DNA from: Mangrovihabitans endophyticus
GTDB lineage: Bacteria; Actinomycetota; Actinomycetes; Mycobacteriales; Micromonosporaceae
Length of the DNA: 64,000 bases
Assembly (NCBI RefSeq): GCF_014646155.1
Contig: NZ_BMMX01000017.1
Location: 1-64,000, forward strand
Direction of reading: 5' to 3'
The notes under the pieces are model-generated. The model was not told where the DNA came from and ran no database searches. It worked only from the letters and a program-made list of their open reading frames with translations. Below, in pieces: positions 24,983 through 34,177 of the stretch. The translations under genes and the position numbers were made by a program. Position 1 is the first letter of the stretch, and every line of letters begins with the position of its first letter.

Positions 24983-25213
24983 GTGGCGCAGGACGAGCAC
25001 TGGACGTGCGACGTGGACGTGTTCTCACCCGACCGCAGCGTGCGCCTGATCGCCGACCGTACCGGACACCTGCACGTCGACGTGCAGAACCTGCACCGGC
25101 ACGACGAGACGAGCCTCGCCGGGCAAATCCGCTCCGCCGCGCGCGTCGCACTGGCAGCCCTGCAGGACGACCCATCAGCCGGTGGCTCCGACGCGGATGA
25201 GGCGCGGCGGTGA
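24983..25213 (+). CDS. Small protein of T7SS-associated satellite operon
   Basis: 76 aa, no assigned function. MAQDEHWTCDVDVFSPDRSVRLIADRTGHLHVDVQNLHRHDETSLAGQIRSAARVALAAL: a beta-rich first half and a single helix, the pattern of the small YbaB/EbfC-like partners that accompany WXG100 genes in actinobacteria. GTG start at 24983 with GAGGGGAT upstream. Its stop overlaps the next GTG. The third gene of the operon has the same beta-beta-helix look, suggesting a paralogous pair. Confidence 0.6.
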   Translation: MAQDEHWTCDVDVFSPDRSVRLIADRTGHLHVDVQNLHRHDETSLAGQIRSAARVALAALQDDPSAGGSDADEARR

Positions 25214-25779
25214 AGACCACCCGCGCGTCGGCGATCGCCGGGTTCACCGTCGTGGCCCTCGTGGCCCTCGCCGTCGCGGTGTGGCAGATGCATCCCTGGC
25301 GCGAAAGCGCCGCCTGGGTGCCCACCTGCTCCGACCTGACCACCGCGATGCAAGGTGCCGCCGGGGGAGCGTGGACCGTCAGCAAGCCCGACGCCGGCCG
25401 GGACAAGAACGACACCTCGACGGTCTGCCAGATCGCCTTCATCACGACCGGTCGGCGGCACACCGGCACCGTCGATGTCTTCATCGCCGGCACCCCCGAC
25501 CCCGACACCACTGGTCGGCAGGCCGCAACCGCCGACTGCGCCGGCACCCCAGCACCAGCGCCGGCACCGGCGGGATACCTCGTCTACCGCGCCTGCACCC
25601 GCAACGCCGGCGACCGGATCAACGAGACGGTCATCGCAGCCCGGCAACGACGCTGGGCCACCCTCAGCCTGTCTGCCGCCATCCCCGCGGACGGCAACCC
25701 GGCCGAGGTCAGCCGCTTCGCCCACACCGCGGCCGGCAAACTCGCCGACCTCGGCCTCACCCTGCCGGAAGACCGGTGA
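25210..25779 (+). CDS. Membrane-anchored extracytoplasmic protein of the satellite operon
   Basis: 189 aa. One N-terminal hydrophobic helix (ASAIAGFTVVALVALAVAVW, about 7-26) anchors a soluble domain with four cysteines (CSDL, TVCQIAF, ADCAGT, RACTRNA) that could form two disulfides outside the cell. No cleavage site or lipobox is clear. GTG start overlaps the previous stop (GTGA) and the stop overlaps the next GTG. Function unknown; position between YbaB-like and WXG-like genes suggests a secretion accessory or substrate chaperone at the membrane, which is inference. Confidence 0.6.
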   Translation: MKTTRASAIAGFTVVALVALAVAVWQMHPWRESAAWVPTCSDLTTAMQGAAGGAWTVSKPDAGRDKNDTSTVCQIAFITTGRRHTGTVDVFIAGTPDPDTTGRQAATADCAGTPAPAPAPAGYLVYRACTRNAGDRINETVIAARQRRWATLSLSAAIPADGNPAEVSRFAHTAAGKLADLGLTLPEDR

Positions 25780-26090
25780 CAACCGTCATGACCCGGCTCG
25801 ACGATTACCTGGCCGCCGTCGCCGCCATCGCAGCGACCGGCGCCTCCGCCAACCGCTGGATCACCGTCACCCGCGCCGCCGACGGCGCCATCGACGTACG
25901 CATCCGGCCCGGCATGCTGCACGAGCTGTCCGCGGCGCAGATCGCCGACGAGATCCGCACCGCTCTGCTGGCCGCCGTCGCGGACCATCGACGCCAGTAC
26001 GTGCAACGGCGCATCGACTACTTCGGCTCACCCGCCGGAGCCGGGCACGACCCACCGTCCGGCACCACCGACAACCCGGGACGACCATGA
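25776..26090 (+). CDS. YbaB/EbfC-like small protein of the satellite operon
   Basis: 104 aa. MTRLDDYLAAVAAIAATGASANRWITVTRAADGAIDVRIRPGMLHELSAAQIADEIRTALLAAVADHRRQ shows helix, two beta strands around a D-G turn, then a long helix ending in charged residues, like YbaB/EbfC-family proteins next to ESX-type genes in Micromonosporaceae and relatives. GTG 25776 overlaps the previous stop; an internal ATG at 25788 is the other possible start. The C-terminal 20 residues are Pro/Gly-rich. The stop overlaps the next ATG (ATGA). Confidence 0.6.
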   Translation: MTTVMTRLDDYLAAVAAIAATGASANRWITVTRAADGAIDVRIRPGMLHELSAAQIADEIRTALLAAVADHRRQYVQRRIDYFGSPAGAGHDPPSGTTDNPGRP

Positions 26091-27400
26091 CAGACCTCGC
26101 CGCGTACGACGTCGCCACCCGCACCCTGATCACCTATGGCGCCGAACGTTACGAAGACGCCGTCATCTATCGCGCGGTCCGCCGCTACCTCGACGACATC
26201 GGCGCCATCCCCGCCGCGGCCTGGGGAACCCTGCCCGAGGTGTCCGAACGGCTCGCCCGCGACTGGCAAACCTCCCTGGCGTCCCGCGTCGACGAAGCCA
26301 TCGACGCCTCCACCGAAATGGATCGCATCGCCGACGCCCTGCTCCAGATCGCCGCCGACTACGAACACGCGGACCTCCACATCGCCACCACTTTCGACCT
26401 GGTCAACCGAGACCTGAAGCCCTACCTGCCGACCGCCGACGGCTACACCGGCGACTTGCGCCTGCACCCCGGCGGCACCGGCGTCATGACGCCACCGCCG
26501 CATCACCACCGCGACGAACGCCCCACGGTCGTGGTCCCACCCGACAACGACCGGCTCGCCGCCACCCGCCACGAAACCCTGCCCCGTACCCGAACCGTCG
26601 AAGAACCCCTCACGATCGGCACCAGCGACGGCAACAACCTGATCATCAGCGGTGGACGCAGCACCCACTACGAGGGCGGAGCAGGCGACCCGCTCGACCA
26701 GTTCGTTCAGCACCATCGCAGTGACCTGCTCCAACTTGAGGCCCTGCTCACCGAACTCGGCACCGGACACCGCATGCCCCTGTCCGACCTGATCATCCAC
26801 GCCTGGCGCAGCGTCCCCGCCATCATCCGCAACCGCGCCGACCTGCTGCACTCGGTCGCCAACACCTACGCCGAAACCCGGACGAACTTCGGTGAGGAGA
26901 CCACCAGCCTCGCCCGCTATTGGCGCGGCACCGCCGGCGACGCCTACATCCAGCACGCCCGCGCTTACCGCACCTGGCTGGACCACCTCCACACCCAGGC
27001 CGCGTGGCTCGCCGACGAAGGCAAGAAGGCGGCCTCCCTGCTCGAAGGGCTCCGCAACGCGTACGCCAACGCAGGCTACCAACGCATCAGCACCCTGCTG
27101 GAGGCCATGCACGCCTACATCACCGCGATCAACTCACCGTTCGCCGCGTGCAGCAAACCCGAAACCGCGTTTCTCAACGCCGTCGACGTCTTCACCAACT
27201 ACCTGATCCAAGCCGAACGCAACGCCGTCGACCTCGCCGCCGACCTCCTCACCATCGACGAACAAGAACGCAAGGAACGCCCCGACCTCGGCACCCGCAA
27301 CCACGACAGAACGCCCCTGCCCGTATCCGCCCTCGACTACGACACCTGGACCAATCGCGCAGGCTGGTCACCCCGACCAGCCGACGCCGAGCACCCGTGA
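26087..27400 (+). CDS. WXG/WRG-motif helical protein, putative T7SS substrate
   Basis: 437 aa. N-terminal helical part (about 1-115), a Pro/Thr-rich linker (MTPPPHHHRDERPTVVVPP; about 130-190), and a long helical C-terminal half. Around residue 280 stands YWRGTAGDAYIQHARAYRTWLDHL, a W-x-G turn between two helices as in WXG100/LXG proteins, followed by EAMHAYITAINSPFAAC helices. Neither a nuclease nor another toxin domain is seen. The start overlaps the previous gene by ATGA. T7SS dependence is inferred from the helical hairpin, the YbaB-like neighbours and the presence of EccB/EccD in the same genome. Confidence 0.6.
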   Translation: MTDLAAYDVATRTLITYGAERYEDAVIYRAVRRYLDDIGAIPAAAWGTLPEVSERLARDWQTSLASRVDEAIDASTEMDRIADALLQIAADYEHADLHIATTFDLVNRDLKPYLPTADGYTGDLRLHPGGTGVMTPPPHHHRDERPTVVVPPDNDRLAATRHETLPRTRTVEEPLTIGTSDGNNLIISGGRSTHYEGGAGDPLDQFVQHHRSDLLQLEALLTELGTGHRMPLSDLIIHAWRSVPAIIRNRADLLHSVANTYAETRTNFGEETTSLARYWRGTAGDAYIQHARAYRTWLDHLHTQAAWLADEGKKAASLLEGLRNAYANAGYQRISTLLEAMHAYITAINSPFAACSKPETAFLNAVDVFTNYLIQAERNAVDLAADLLTIDEQERKERPDLGTRNHDRTPLPVSALDYDTWTNRAGWSPRPADAEHP

Positions 27401-27420
27401 GCAACGGGCGCGATGCGTCG

Positions 27421-28275
27421 TCAGGAGGTGCTGCGACTGGTGCGTCGCCGCCATCCGGCGAACAGCCCGGCCGTCGTCAGCGCCGCGAGCAGCAGGGCGA
27501 ACACCGTCACCCCGGCGCGCCCGGCGACGTCCGCCAGCCAGTGCTGCACCGTGCCCGCGGCGGACACCACCGGATCGGACGGGTCGCCGCCGCCCGCGAG
27601 CCGCGTCTCGTACCAGCCGTAGTACGCCACGTACAGGCCGGCGACCACCATGATCATCCCGCCCGCCCGGGACAGCGCCGGTGCGGCGCGTCGCATCCGG
27701 GCCAGCAGGGATGTCCGGGCCAGCGCCACGGCCAGCGCGGCCACCCCGACCAACAGGCCCATGCCCACCGCGTACGCGACGAACAGGCCCGCCCCGGCCA
27801 GCGGTGACCCGCCGCGCAGCCCGGCCACGACGATAGCCAGGAACGGCCCGACGGTGCAGCCGAGCGAGGCCAGCGCGTACCCGGCGCCGAACAGCATCAT
27901 GGACGGCACCGACCGGGTCACCGCGCCGCGGCCGGTGCCCGGCAGGCGCAGCCCCGGCAGCGTCCGCCCGGCCAGCAGCCAGACACCGGCCACCGCTACC
28001 GCCACGCCCAGCACCACGGTGAACCAGGGCAGGTAGGCGTGCACGGCCCCGGCCACCGGCAGCAGCACCAGCCCGAACACCCCGAAGACGGCGACGAACC
28101 CGGCGGTCATCGCGGCCGTGGCCAGCAGCGCCCGCCGCACGGCCGGCACCCGTCCCGGTGCGTCGTCGCCGACCGTGAGCAGGGACAGATAGACCGGCAG
28201 CAGCGCGAACCCGCACGGATTCACCGCTGCCAGCATGCCGGCGGTGAGCGCGAGCGCGTACGGGACCTCGGTCAC
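27421..28275 (-). CDS. ccdA: Cytochrome c biogenesis/thiol-disulfide transporter CcdA
   Basis: 284-aa membrane protein moving reducing equivalents from cytoplasmic thioredoxin to extracytoplasmic thiol proteins. Six or more helices with two conserved Cys sites: NPCGFALLPVY in helix 1 and LASLGCTVGPFL in helix 4, the DsbD/CcdA redox pair. A longer C-terminal tail holds an extra helix (VTVFALLLAALTTAGLF). The GTG start (28275) overlaps the stop of the upstream thioredoxin-like gene (GTGA), so the two form a coupled pair in which CcdA would reduce the TlpA-like lipoprotein. Confidence 0.9.
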   Translation of the reverse strand: MTEVPYALALTAGMLAAVNPCGFALLPVYLSLLTVGDDAPGRVPAVRRALLATAAMTAGFVAVFGVFGLVLLPVAGAVHAYLPWFTVVLGVAVAVAGVWLLAGRTLPGLRLPGTGRGAVTRSVPSMMLFGAGYALASLGCTVGPFLAIVVAGLRGGSPLAGAGLFVAYAVGMGLLVGVAALAVALARTSLLARMRRAAPALSRAGGMIMVVAGLYVAYYGWYETRLAGGGDPSDPVVSAAGTVQHWLADVAGRAGVTVFALLLAALTTAGLFAGWRRRTSRSTS

Positions 28276-28871
28276 GTCAGCTTTCCCACCCGGCCCGCGA
28301 GCTGATCGCCGGGCAGGTAACCGGAGAACACCGTCCGGCCGGAGCCGTCCAGCATGACGAACGTGCTCTGCTGCGTGACGCCGAACCGCCGCCACACCGC
28401 GCCGGCCTCGTCGGACAGGTGCGGCAGACCGTCCACGTGGAACTGGTGCACGAACGTGCGCATGTTCGCTTCCCCGTCCAGCCCGCCGACCCCCACCACG
28501 GAGATCCGCCCGGCGGTGTCGCGGGCCACCGCGGCCACGTCGCGGGCCTGCCCGGCGCATGTCGGGCACCACGGCGCCCAGAACCAGAAGACGACCGGCC
28601 GTCCGGCCAGGGCGGCGGCGTTGAACGCGGCCCCGTCCACGGTCTGGGCGGTGAACCGCAGGAGGGGTGGCACCGCGGCATCGCCGCTGCGGGCGGGCGC
28701 CGCGGAGGAATCCGTGGCGGTCGCGACCGTGGACGGCCCCGGCGGGGCGGTGTCGGAGGCCGGGGCGGCGCCGGGCTCGACGGCGCCGCCGTTCGCGCAC
28801 GCGGCGGCGAGGAACAGCAGAACAAGCGCGGGTGCGGCGGCGCGAACTCGCAGGACCGATGGGACACGCAC
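28272..28871 (-). CDS. TlpA/ResA-like thioredoxin-fold lipoprotein
   Basis: 199 aa. The signal region ALVLLFLAAACANGG has a lipobox-like AAAC, indicating a membrane-tethered extracytoplasmic protein; an Ala/Pro/Thr-rich spacer follows. The thioredoxin domain has FWAPWCPTCAGQARDVAAV with the active-site CPTC, then the cis-Pro region QQSTFVMLD. GTG 28871 is chosen because GAGGAGG lies 6 nt upstream; a GTG at 28892 has no spacing for its ribosome site. Likely partner of CcdA in heme/cytochrome or copper-site maturation, consistent with the copper and oxidase-assembly genes to the right. Confidence 0.87.
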   Translation of the reverse strand: MRVPSVLRVRAAAPALVLLFLAAACANGGAVEPGAAPASDTAPPGPSTVATATDSSAAPARSGDAAVPPLLRFTAQTVDGAAFNAAALAGRPVVFWFWAPWCPTCAGQARDVAAVARDTAGRISVVGVGGLDGEANMRTFVHQFHVDGLPHLSDEAGAVWRRFGVTQQSTFVMLDGSGRTVFSGYLPGDQLAGRVGKLT

Positions 28872-29100
28872 GACGGGCCTCCTCACAGACACCTCCGGAC
28901 GGCTGTCCGGCTCGCGGACTGCGCCGACCGTACCGTCGGAACCCGGTGTCAGATCTTACGGAACGTCGACATTCGACCGGCCCGGCGTGGGTTTTCTCGG
29001 TCACTATGTGATCTCGCCGGGAACTTCACGGCGCCGGAAACGGACTTCCGCATGTCGGGGTTTCGCGCAGCGGGACTCCTCGAAGCGGAGGGAGGCACCG

Positions 29101-29727
29101 GTGGCGAACGTCTGGTTGCCGGGCTGGGTGGCGTCGTCGTGGAGCGCGATCTATGTGGTGGTGCTGCTCCTGCACGCCGGGCACCTGCTGGCGATGCGCG
29201 GCCGGGCGCGGATCTGGCACGGGTCGCATGTGGTGATGGCCCTCGGCATGCTCGACATGTCCTGGCCCGGCCGGCACATGCTGGTCCGGCCGGGTGCCGG
29301 CGCGGTGGTCTTCGGGCTGGCCGCCGCCGTCGCGCTGGCCGCGGCGGTGGCGGACCGGAACCGGCGCGGGTCGGGCGGCGTCGTGTGGTTCATCGCCGGG
29401 CTCGACCTGGCTGTCATGGCCTACATGTACGCGTTGCCCGCGTCGGCGGCGGTCACGGTGGTGTGCGCGGCCTGGCTGGTGGCGGAGGCGACCGGGTGGG
29501 CCGCCGGCCGCCTCGACGGGACGTCGTCGCGGGCCTGCGAGCCAGACCCCGGCCGGCGTCCGGCCGCGTCGGCCGGGGCGACGACCGCGACCATGGCGCA
29601 CCGCCGCACCGATGCGCTGCTGCTGCGGGTCAGCATGGCGGCGATGTGCCTGGGCATGGCCTACATGCTGCTCGCGATGCAGTTCGGTATGGCCGCGATG
29701 TCCGGCATGCGGATGCGCGGGGCATGA
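29101..29727 (+). CDS. DUF5134 membrane protein
   Basis: 208 aa, multi-spanning. Histidine/methionine-rich helices: LLLHAGHLLAMRGRARIWHGSHVVMALGMLDMSWPG, then MAYMYALPASAAVTVV, and a C-terminal stretch MAAMCLGMAYMLLAMQFGMAAMSGMRMRG. The layout fits DUF5134, commonly encoded next to copper-handling genes. The Met/His-rich helices hint at copper contact, as in CopD-like proteins, but this is inference. GTG start with GGAGG 6-7 nt before. It precedes the copper ATPase by 98 bp. Confidence 0.72.
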   Translation: MANVWLPGWVASSWSAIYVVVLLLHAGHLLAMRGRARIWHGSHVVMALGMLDMSWPGRHMLVRPGAGAVVFGLAAAVALAAAVADRNRRGSGGVVWFIAGLDLAVMAYMYALPASAAVTVVCAAWLVAEATGWAAGRLDGTSSRACEPDPGRRPAASAGATTATMAHRRTDALLLRVSMAAMCLGMAYMLLAMQFGMAAMSGMRMRGA

Positions 29728-29812
29728 CCGGCCCCCGCGCGCCCGGCGGCCGGTCCGGGTCTACCAGGTCACATCGGTTCCCCGGCCCGCCGGAGCAGGC
29801 CCCGGGGCTGCG

Positions 29813-29818
29813 TAGATT
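29813..29818 (+). promoter_or_regulatory. -10 element for leaderless transcription of the copper ATPase gene
   Basis: TAGATT ends 7 nt before the GTG at 29826, and there is no ribosome site between. This spacing would put the transcript start at or next to the start codon. Confidence 0.4.
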
Positions 29819-29825
29819 CGCCCCT

Positions 29826-32093
29826 GTGACGACGACTGCATCGGCACCGGCACCGGCCGACCTGGGCGAGATCGAACTCGCGGTCTCCGGGATGACCTGC
29901 GCGGCCTGTGCGTCGCGGGTGGAGCGGCAACTGGGCAAGCTCGACGGCGTGCACGCCACGGTGAACCTGGCCACCGAACGGGCCACCGTGCACCTGTCCG
30001 CGCCCGTCCCGCTGGAGTCCCTGGTCGCCCAGGTGGAGAAGGCCGGCTACGGCGCCGCCCCGGTGGTCGCGGAGCAGGACCGGCCGGATCACGCCGACCG
30101 GGTGCGGGACCTGTGGCGGCGGCTGATGGTGGCGCTGCTGCTCGGCATCCCGGTCGCGGACCTGTCGATCACCGTGGTGCTGGTCCCGGCGCTGCGTTTC
30201 CCGGGGTGGCAGTGGGTGCTGCTGGCGATGACGCTGCCCGTGGTGACCTGGTGCGCCTGGCCGTTTCACCGCAAGGCGGTCGCCGCGGCCCGGCACGGCT
30301 CCAGCTCCATGGACACCCTGGTCTCGCTCGGCGTGGTGACCTCGGCCGGATGGTCCTTCTACACCGTGTTCCACGACGACGCGGACGGTCTCGCCGACGC
30401 CGGATGGCATCTCATCTTCGAACCGGCCGGGTCGGTCTATCTGGACGTCGCCGTCGGCGTGACGGTCTTCGTGCTGGCCGGCCGGCTCTTCGAGGCGCGG
30501 GCCCGGCGCGCGGCCGGCGACGCGCTGCGGGCGCTGGCCCGGGTGGGGGCGAAACAGGCCACCCGGTTGCGGGCGGACGGCACCGAGGAGGCGGTGCCGG
30601 CGGACGCCGTGCGGGTCGGCGACCGGCTGGTGGTCCGTCCCGGCGAGACCATCGCCGCCGACGGTGTGGTGCGCGACGGCTCCAGCGCGGTCGACACGGC
30701 GGCGATGACCGGCGAGTCCGTCCCGGCGACGGTGGAGGCGGGCGACGCGGTCACCGGCGGCACGGTCGCGGTGGCCGGACGGCTCGTCGTCGAGGCGGTC
30801 CGGGTGGGCGCCGCCACCCAGCTCGCGCAACTGATCCGGCTTGTGGAGCGGGCGCAGACGGACAAGGCTCGGGTGCAGCGCCTGGCGGACCGGATCTCGG
30901 CGGTGTTCGTACCGGTGGTGATCGGCCTGGCGGTCCTCACCGGCCTCGGCTGGGGGTGGGCCGGCGCCGGGCCGCACCGGGCGATAAGCGTCGGCCTGGC
31001 GGTGCTGATCATCGCGTGCCCGTGCGCCCTGGGCCTGGCCACGCCGACCGCGTTGCTGGCCGCGTCCGGGCGCGGCGCGCAACTGGGCATCTTCATCAAG
31101 GGGCTGCAGGTGCTGGAGCCGGCGCGCGCGATCGACACCGTGGTGCTGGACAAGACCGGGACGGTGACCAACGGCCGGATGACCGTGGCCGAGTGGTGGG
31201 CGGCCGACAGCGCGGACTCCGATCGTGTGCTGGGCGCCGCGGGAGCCGTGGAGAACGCGACAGGTCACCTGATCGGCCGGGCGGTGGCGGCGTACGCATT
31301 GCGGGAACTCGGCGAACTGCCGCGCGTCGAGGAGTTCGGCGCGCTGCCCGGCCTGGGCGCCCGGGGCCGGGTCGACGGCCGGGCGGTGCTGATCGGTTCG
31401 CCGCGGTTGATGGACCGATCGGGTGTCCCGGTCCCGGCACAGTGCCCGGTGGCGGGCACGCGATGGGCGGACCGCGGCGGCACGACGGTCCTGGTCGCGG
31501 TGGACGGTGTGGTGTGCGCCGCGTTGCTGCTCACCGACACGGTGCGCAGCTCGGCGGCGGGCGCCGTGCGCGCCCTGCGCGAGATGGGCCTGCGCACCAT
31601 CTTGCTGACCGGCGACAACCCGGCGAGCGCCGGCGCGGTGGCGGCGGAGATCGGCGTCGACGAGACGATCGCCCAGGTGCTGCCGGCGGACAAGGCGGCG
31701 GTGGTGGCCCGGCTGCGCGGGGAGGGTCACGTCGTCGCGATGGTCGGCGACGGGATCAACGACGCGCCCGCCCTGGCCGGCGCGGACCTGGGCATGGCGG
31801 TGGTGACCGGCACGGACGTGGCGATCGGCGCCGCGGACGTGATCCTCGTCCGCGACGACCTCGACGTGGTGCCGCTGGCGGTCGCCCTGGCCCGGCGCAC
31901 GCTGCGCACCATCCGGGTCAACCTGGCCTGGGCCTTCGGCTACAACCTGCTGGCCCTGCCGATCGCCGCGGCGGGCCTGCTGAACCCGCTGATCTCCAGC
32001 GCCGCGATGGCGCTGTCCTCGCTGCTGGTGGTGTCGAACAGCCTGCGGCTGCGTGGCTTCGGCGAACCCCGCGACCGCCCCGCCGCGCGATGA
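29826..32093 (+). CDS. Copper-exporting P1B-type ATPase
   Basis: 755 aa. One N-terminal heavy-metal-associated domain with GMTCAACASRV (C25, C28), eight predicted helices, the metal-channel CPC motif (C398-P-C400) typical of Cu+ transporters, phosphorylation site DKTGT (D442), TGES in the actuator domain and GDGINDAP (641-648). Exports Cu+ from the cytoplasm, either for detoxification or for delivery to oxidase assembly. Start GTG 29826 appears leaderless. No CsoR gene or clear CsoR operator was seen in the window. Confidence 0.93.
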   Translation: MTTTASAPAPADLGEIELAVSGMTCAACASRVERQLGKLDGVHATVNLATERATVHLSAPVPLESLVAQVEKAGYGAAPVVAEQDRPDHADRVRDLWRRLMVALLLGIPVADLSITVVLVPALRFPGWQWVLLAMTLPVVTWCAWPFHRKAVAAARHGSSSMDTLVSLGVVTSAGWSFYTVFHDDADGLADAGWHLIFEPAGSVYLDVAVGVTVFVLAGRLFEARARRAAGDALRALARVGAKQATRLRADGTEEAVPADAVRVGDRLVVRPGETIAADGVVRDGSSAVDTAAMTGESVPATVEAGDAVTGGTVAVAGRLVVEAVRVGAATQLAQLIRLVERAQTDKARVQRLADRISAVFVPVVIGLAVLTGLGWGWAGAGPHRAISVGLAVLIIACPCALGLATPTALLAASGRGAQLGIFIKGLQVLEPARAIDTVVLDKTGTVTNGRMTVAEWWAADSADSDRVLGAAGAVENATGHLIGRAVAAYALRELGELPRVEEFGALPGLGARGRVDGRAVLIGSPRLMDRSGVPVPAQCPVAGTRWADRGGTTVLVAVDGVVCAALLLTDTVRSSAAGAVRALREMGLRTILLTGDNPASAGAVAAEIGVDETIAQVLPADKAAVVARLRGEGHVVAMVGDGINDAPALAGADLGMAVVTGTDVAIGAADVILVRDDLDVVPLAVALARRTLRTIRVNLAWAFGYNLLALPIAAAGLLNPLISSAAMALSSLLVVSNSLRLRGFGEPRDRPAAR

Positions 32094-32106
32094 GGCGCCG
32101 GCCGGA

Positions 32107-34074
32107 TCACCCGTTGCGGCGCTGCTCCCACGCGCTGACCAGATCGGCGTAGTCGCGGTCCGGCTCGGCCGGGCGCCACCTCGACACCAGGACGGCGAGC
32201 ATCGCGAACATCGCCGCCTCACCGATGGCCAGTGCGAGATAGGCGCCGAGCCGCTGATCGGCGGCCAGATCGGACACCCACGGCAGGGCCAGCGCGCTGT
32301 ACATGTTCCCGCTGGCCCGCCCGTCGCCGAGGACATGCCCGCTGGCCAGGATGGCCACCGCGAACACGATGTCCAGCGGCATCGCGACGAGCAGCAGGGT
32401 CACCCGCACCAGCGGCGGGGACGGTGCCGGCGTCGGGTCCGGGCCGGCCACGGTCCACGCGAACAGGAACCCGATGGCCAGGAACAGCAGGTGCATGGCC
32501 AGGTGCGCCCAGTGGAACCGGACGGTGAGGCCGTAGAGGCCGGTGAAATAGAGCAGGAACGGGGCGCCGGTGAACACCACCGTGGCCACCACCGGCTGGG
32601 TCAGCAGCCGGATCACGGTGGTGGACCGTACGGCGGCGAGCCATTCGCGGGCGCCGGGCAGGGCGTCCGCGGGGGCCTCGGGCAGCGCCGCCTCGGCGAG
32701 CAGCAGCGGCGCGCCCAGGGCGAGCAGCAGCGGCGCGACCATGCCGACGAGCATGTGCGTCACGGCTTCCAGGCTGAACATCGCCGGGGCGTACCGGGCG
32801 AGGCCGGACGAGGTGGCCAGGAGCAGGACCGCGCAGCCGGCCAGCCAGGCCACCAGCCGCCCGACCGGCCACCGCCCGCCCGGCCACCGCCCGACCGGCC
32901 CCCGAACCTGGCCGGCCCGCCGGACGCCGGCCAGGTAGAGCGCGGCCAGGGTCAGGCTCAGCGGCGCGAACAGCACCTCGATCCGCCAGTCGGCGATCAG
33001 GCGCGGGACCGTCGGCGGGGCGGTCAGGTCGTACCCGAGCAGGGTCTGCTGGCCGGACACGATCTCGCCGAGGAACTTCGGAGCGGGCAGGTCGGTGAGG
33101 CCCACCGCGAGCCCGAACGCGACGGCCAGGGCACCCAGTTCGACCGCGAGCAACCGGCGCGGTGAGACGGTGCCGGCGCGCAACCGTCGGCGTAGCCGCA
33201 ACGCCGTCACGCCGAGGGCCGCCACGAGCACGGCCTTGAGCAGCAGCAGCCCGCCGTACGCGGTGGTGAACGCCCGGCCACCTGGGGCAAGCGCGGCGGC
33301 GTCGACCAGCCCGGACAGCGTCACCACCCAGAAGCAGCCGGTGGACAACCGCAGGTAGCGGCGCAGCGCCGGATCCCGGTCCGGGCCGTGCGCGCGGAGC
33401 ACCGCGATCAGCGTGCCCAGCCACACGACCGCGGCCGGGATGTGGATCGCGATCGCGGACGTCGCGATGTCGTGGTTGGCATCCGACGCGGAATGGCCCG
33501 CGGCAACCACCGGCAGCGTGCCCGCGATGCCGAGCGCGACCAGGCCGAACGTCGCCCGCCACCGCAACGTCCGCGCGCAGGCGACCGCGAGGGTGCCGGC
33601 CACGGCGGCGGTGCACAGCCACGCCTTCGGCCCCTCCAGCGCCCCGGTGGCGGTCACGATCCGGCCGCCGGTCAGCAGGTCGGGCACCGGCAGGCCGACC
33701 GTCGCGGCGGCGTCGAACGGCCACAGCAGCAGCGCCGCGACGGCCCATCCGGCGGCGGCCCGGGCGGCGGTGCGCAGCGCGGCGAACGCGGCGGCACCGA
33801 TCACACCGGACGGTTGCGGCCGGGTGAGGAAGGCCGCGTAGACCAGCGCACCCACGCACACCGTCGCGGCGGCGTCCGCGGCGAGGCGCAGCACCGGCGT
33901 CCCGACACGGACCGCAAGGCCCGGATCGGCGGTGCCGAAGGCGGCGTACGGGAAATCGCCGGCCGTGGCACTGACAACGACCACGACGGCGAGGGCGCCG
34001 GCCGCGCCCGCGGCGGCGACGAGCGACCAGAACCGCCGCGATCCGGCGGCTGTTGCGGGCAGAACACGGGTCAC
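32107..34074 (-). CDS. CopD-CtaG fusion: copper-resistance D domain plus cytochrome c oxidase assembly domain
   Basis: About 655 aa with some 14-15 hydrophobic helices. The first half (to about 330) has CopD features: VCVGALVYAAFLTRPQ, IAIHIPAAVVWLGTLIAVL. The second half (about 390-640) is CtaG/caa3-type: EAVTHMLVGMVAPLLLALGAPLLL, LYFTGLYGLTVRFHWAHLAMHLLFLAIGFLFAWTV, with several His in helices that could bind copper. Likely moves copper into or across the membrane for oxidase maturation. GTG 34074 is preferred because the upstream in-frame residues are Arg/Pro-rich and cross the divergent promoter. No good ribosome site. Divergent from a free-standing CtaG gene. Confidence 0.82.
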   Translation of the reverse strand: MTRVLPATAAGSRRFWSLVAAAGAAGALAVVVVVSATAGDFPYAAFGTADPGLAVRVGTPVLRLAADAAATVCVGALVYAAFLTRPQPSGVIGAAAFAALRTAARAAAGWAVAALLLWPFDAAATVGLPVPDLLTGGRIVTATGALEGPKAWLCTAAVAGTLAVACARTLRWRATFGLVALGIAGTLPVVAAGHSASDANHDIATSAIAIHIPAAVVWLGTLIAVLRAHGPDRDPALRRYLRLSTGCFWVVTLSGLVDAAALAPGGRAFTTAYGGLLLLKAVLVAALGVTALRLRRRLRAGTVSPRRLLAVELGALAVAFGLAVGLTDLPAPKFLGEIVSGQQTLLGYDLTAPPTVPRLIADWRIEVLFAPLSLTLAALYLAGVRRAGQVRGPVGRWPGGRWPVGRLVAWLAGCAVLLLATSSGLARYAPAMFSLEAVTHMLVGMVAPLLLALGAPLLLAEAALPEAPADALPGAREWLAAVRSTTVIRLLTQPVVATVVFTGAPFLLYFTGLYGLTVRFHWAHLAMHLLFLAIGFLFAWTVAGPDPTPAPSPPLVRVTLLLVAMPLDIVFAVAILASGHVLGDGRASGNMYSALALPWVSDLAADQRLGAYLALAIGEAAMFAMLAVLVSRWRPAEPDRDYADLVSAWEQRRNG

Positions 34075-34177
34075 CAGCGGGATCGTACGTCGCGCGGAGT
34101 ACCGTCGAGGCGCCGGACCGGCCCGGGGGTGCGCGGTGCGGCGACGGCGGCACGGCAGGCGAGCGGGAGCGACAAGC

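Noticed and set aside
29769..32336. 855-codon minus-strand frame opposite the copper ATPase
   Set aside because: Mirror frame with no recognisable domain; the ATPase on the plus strand is complete.
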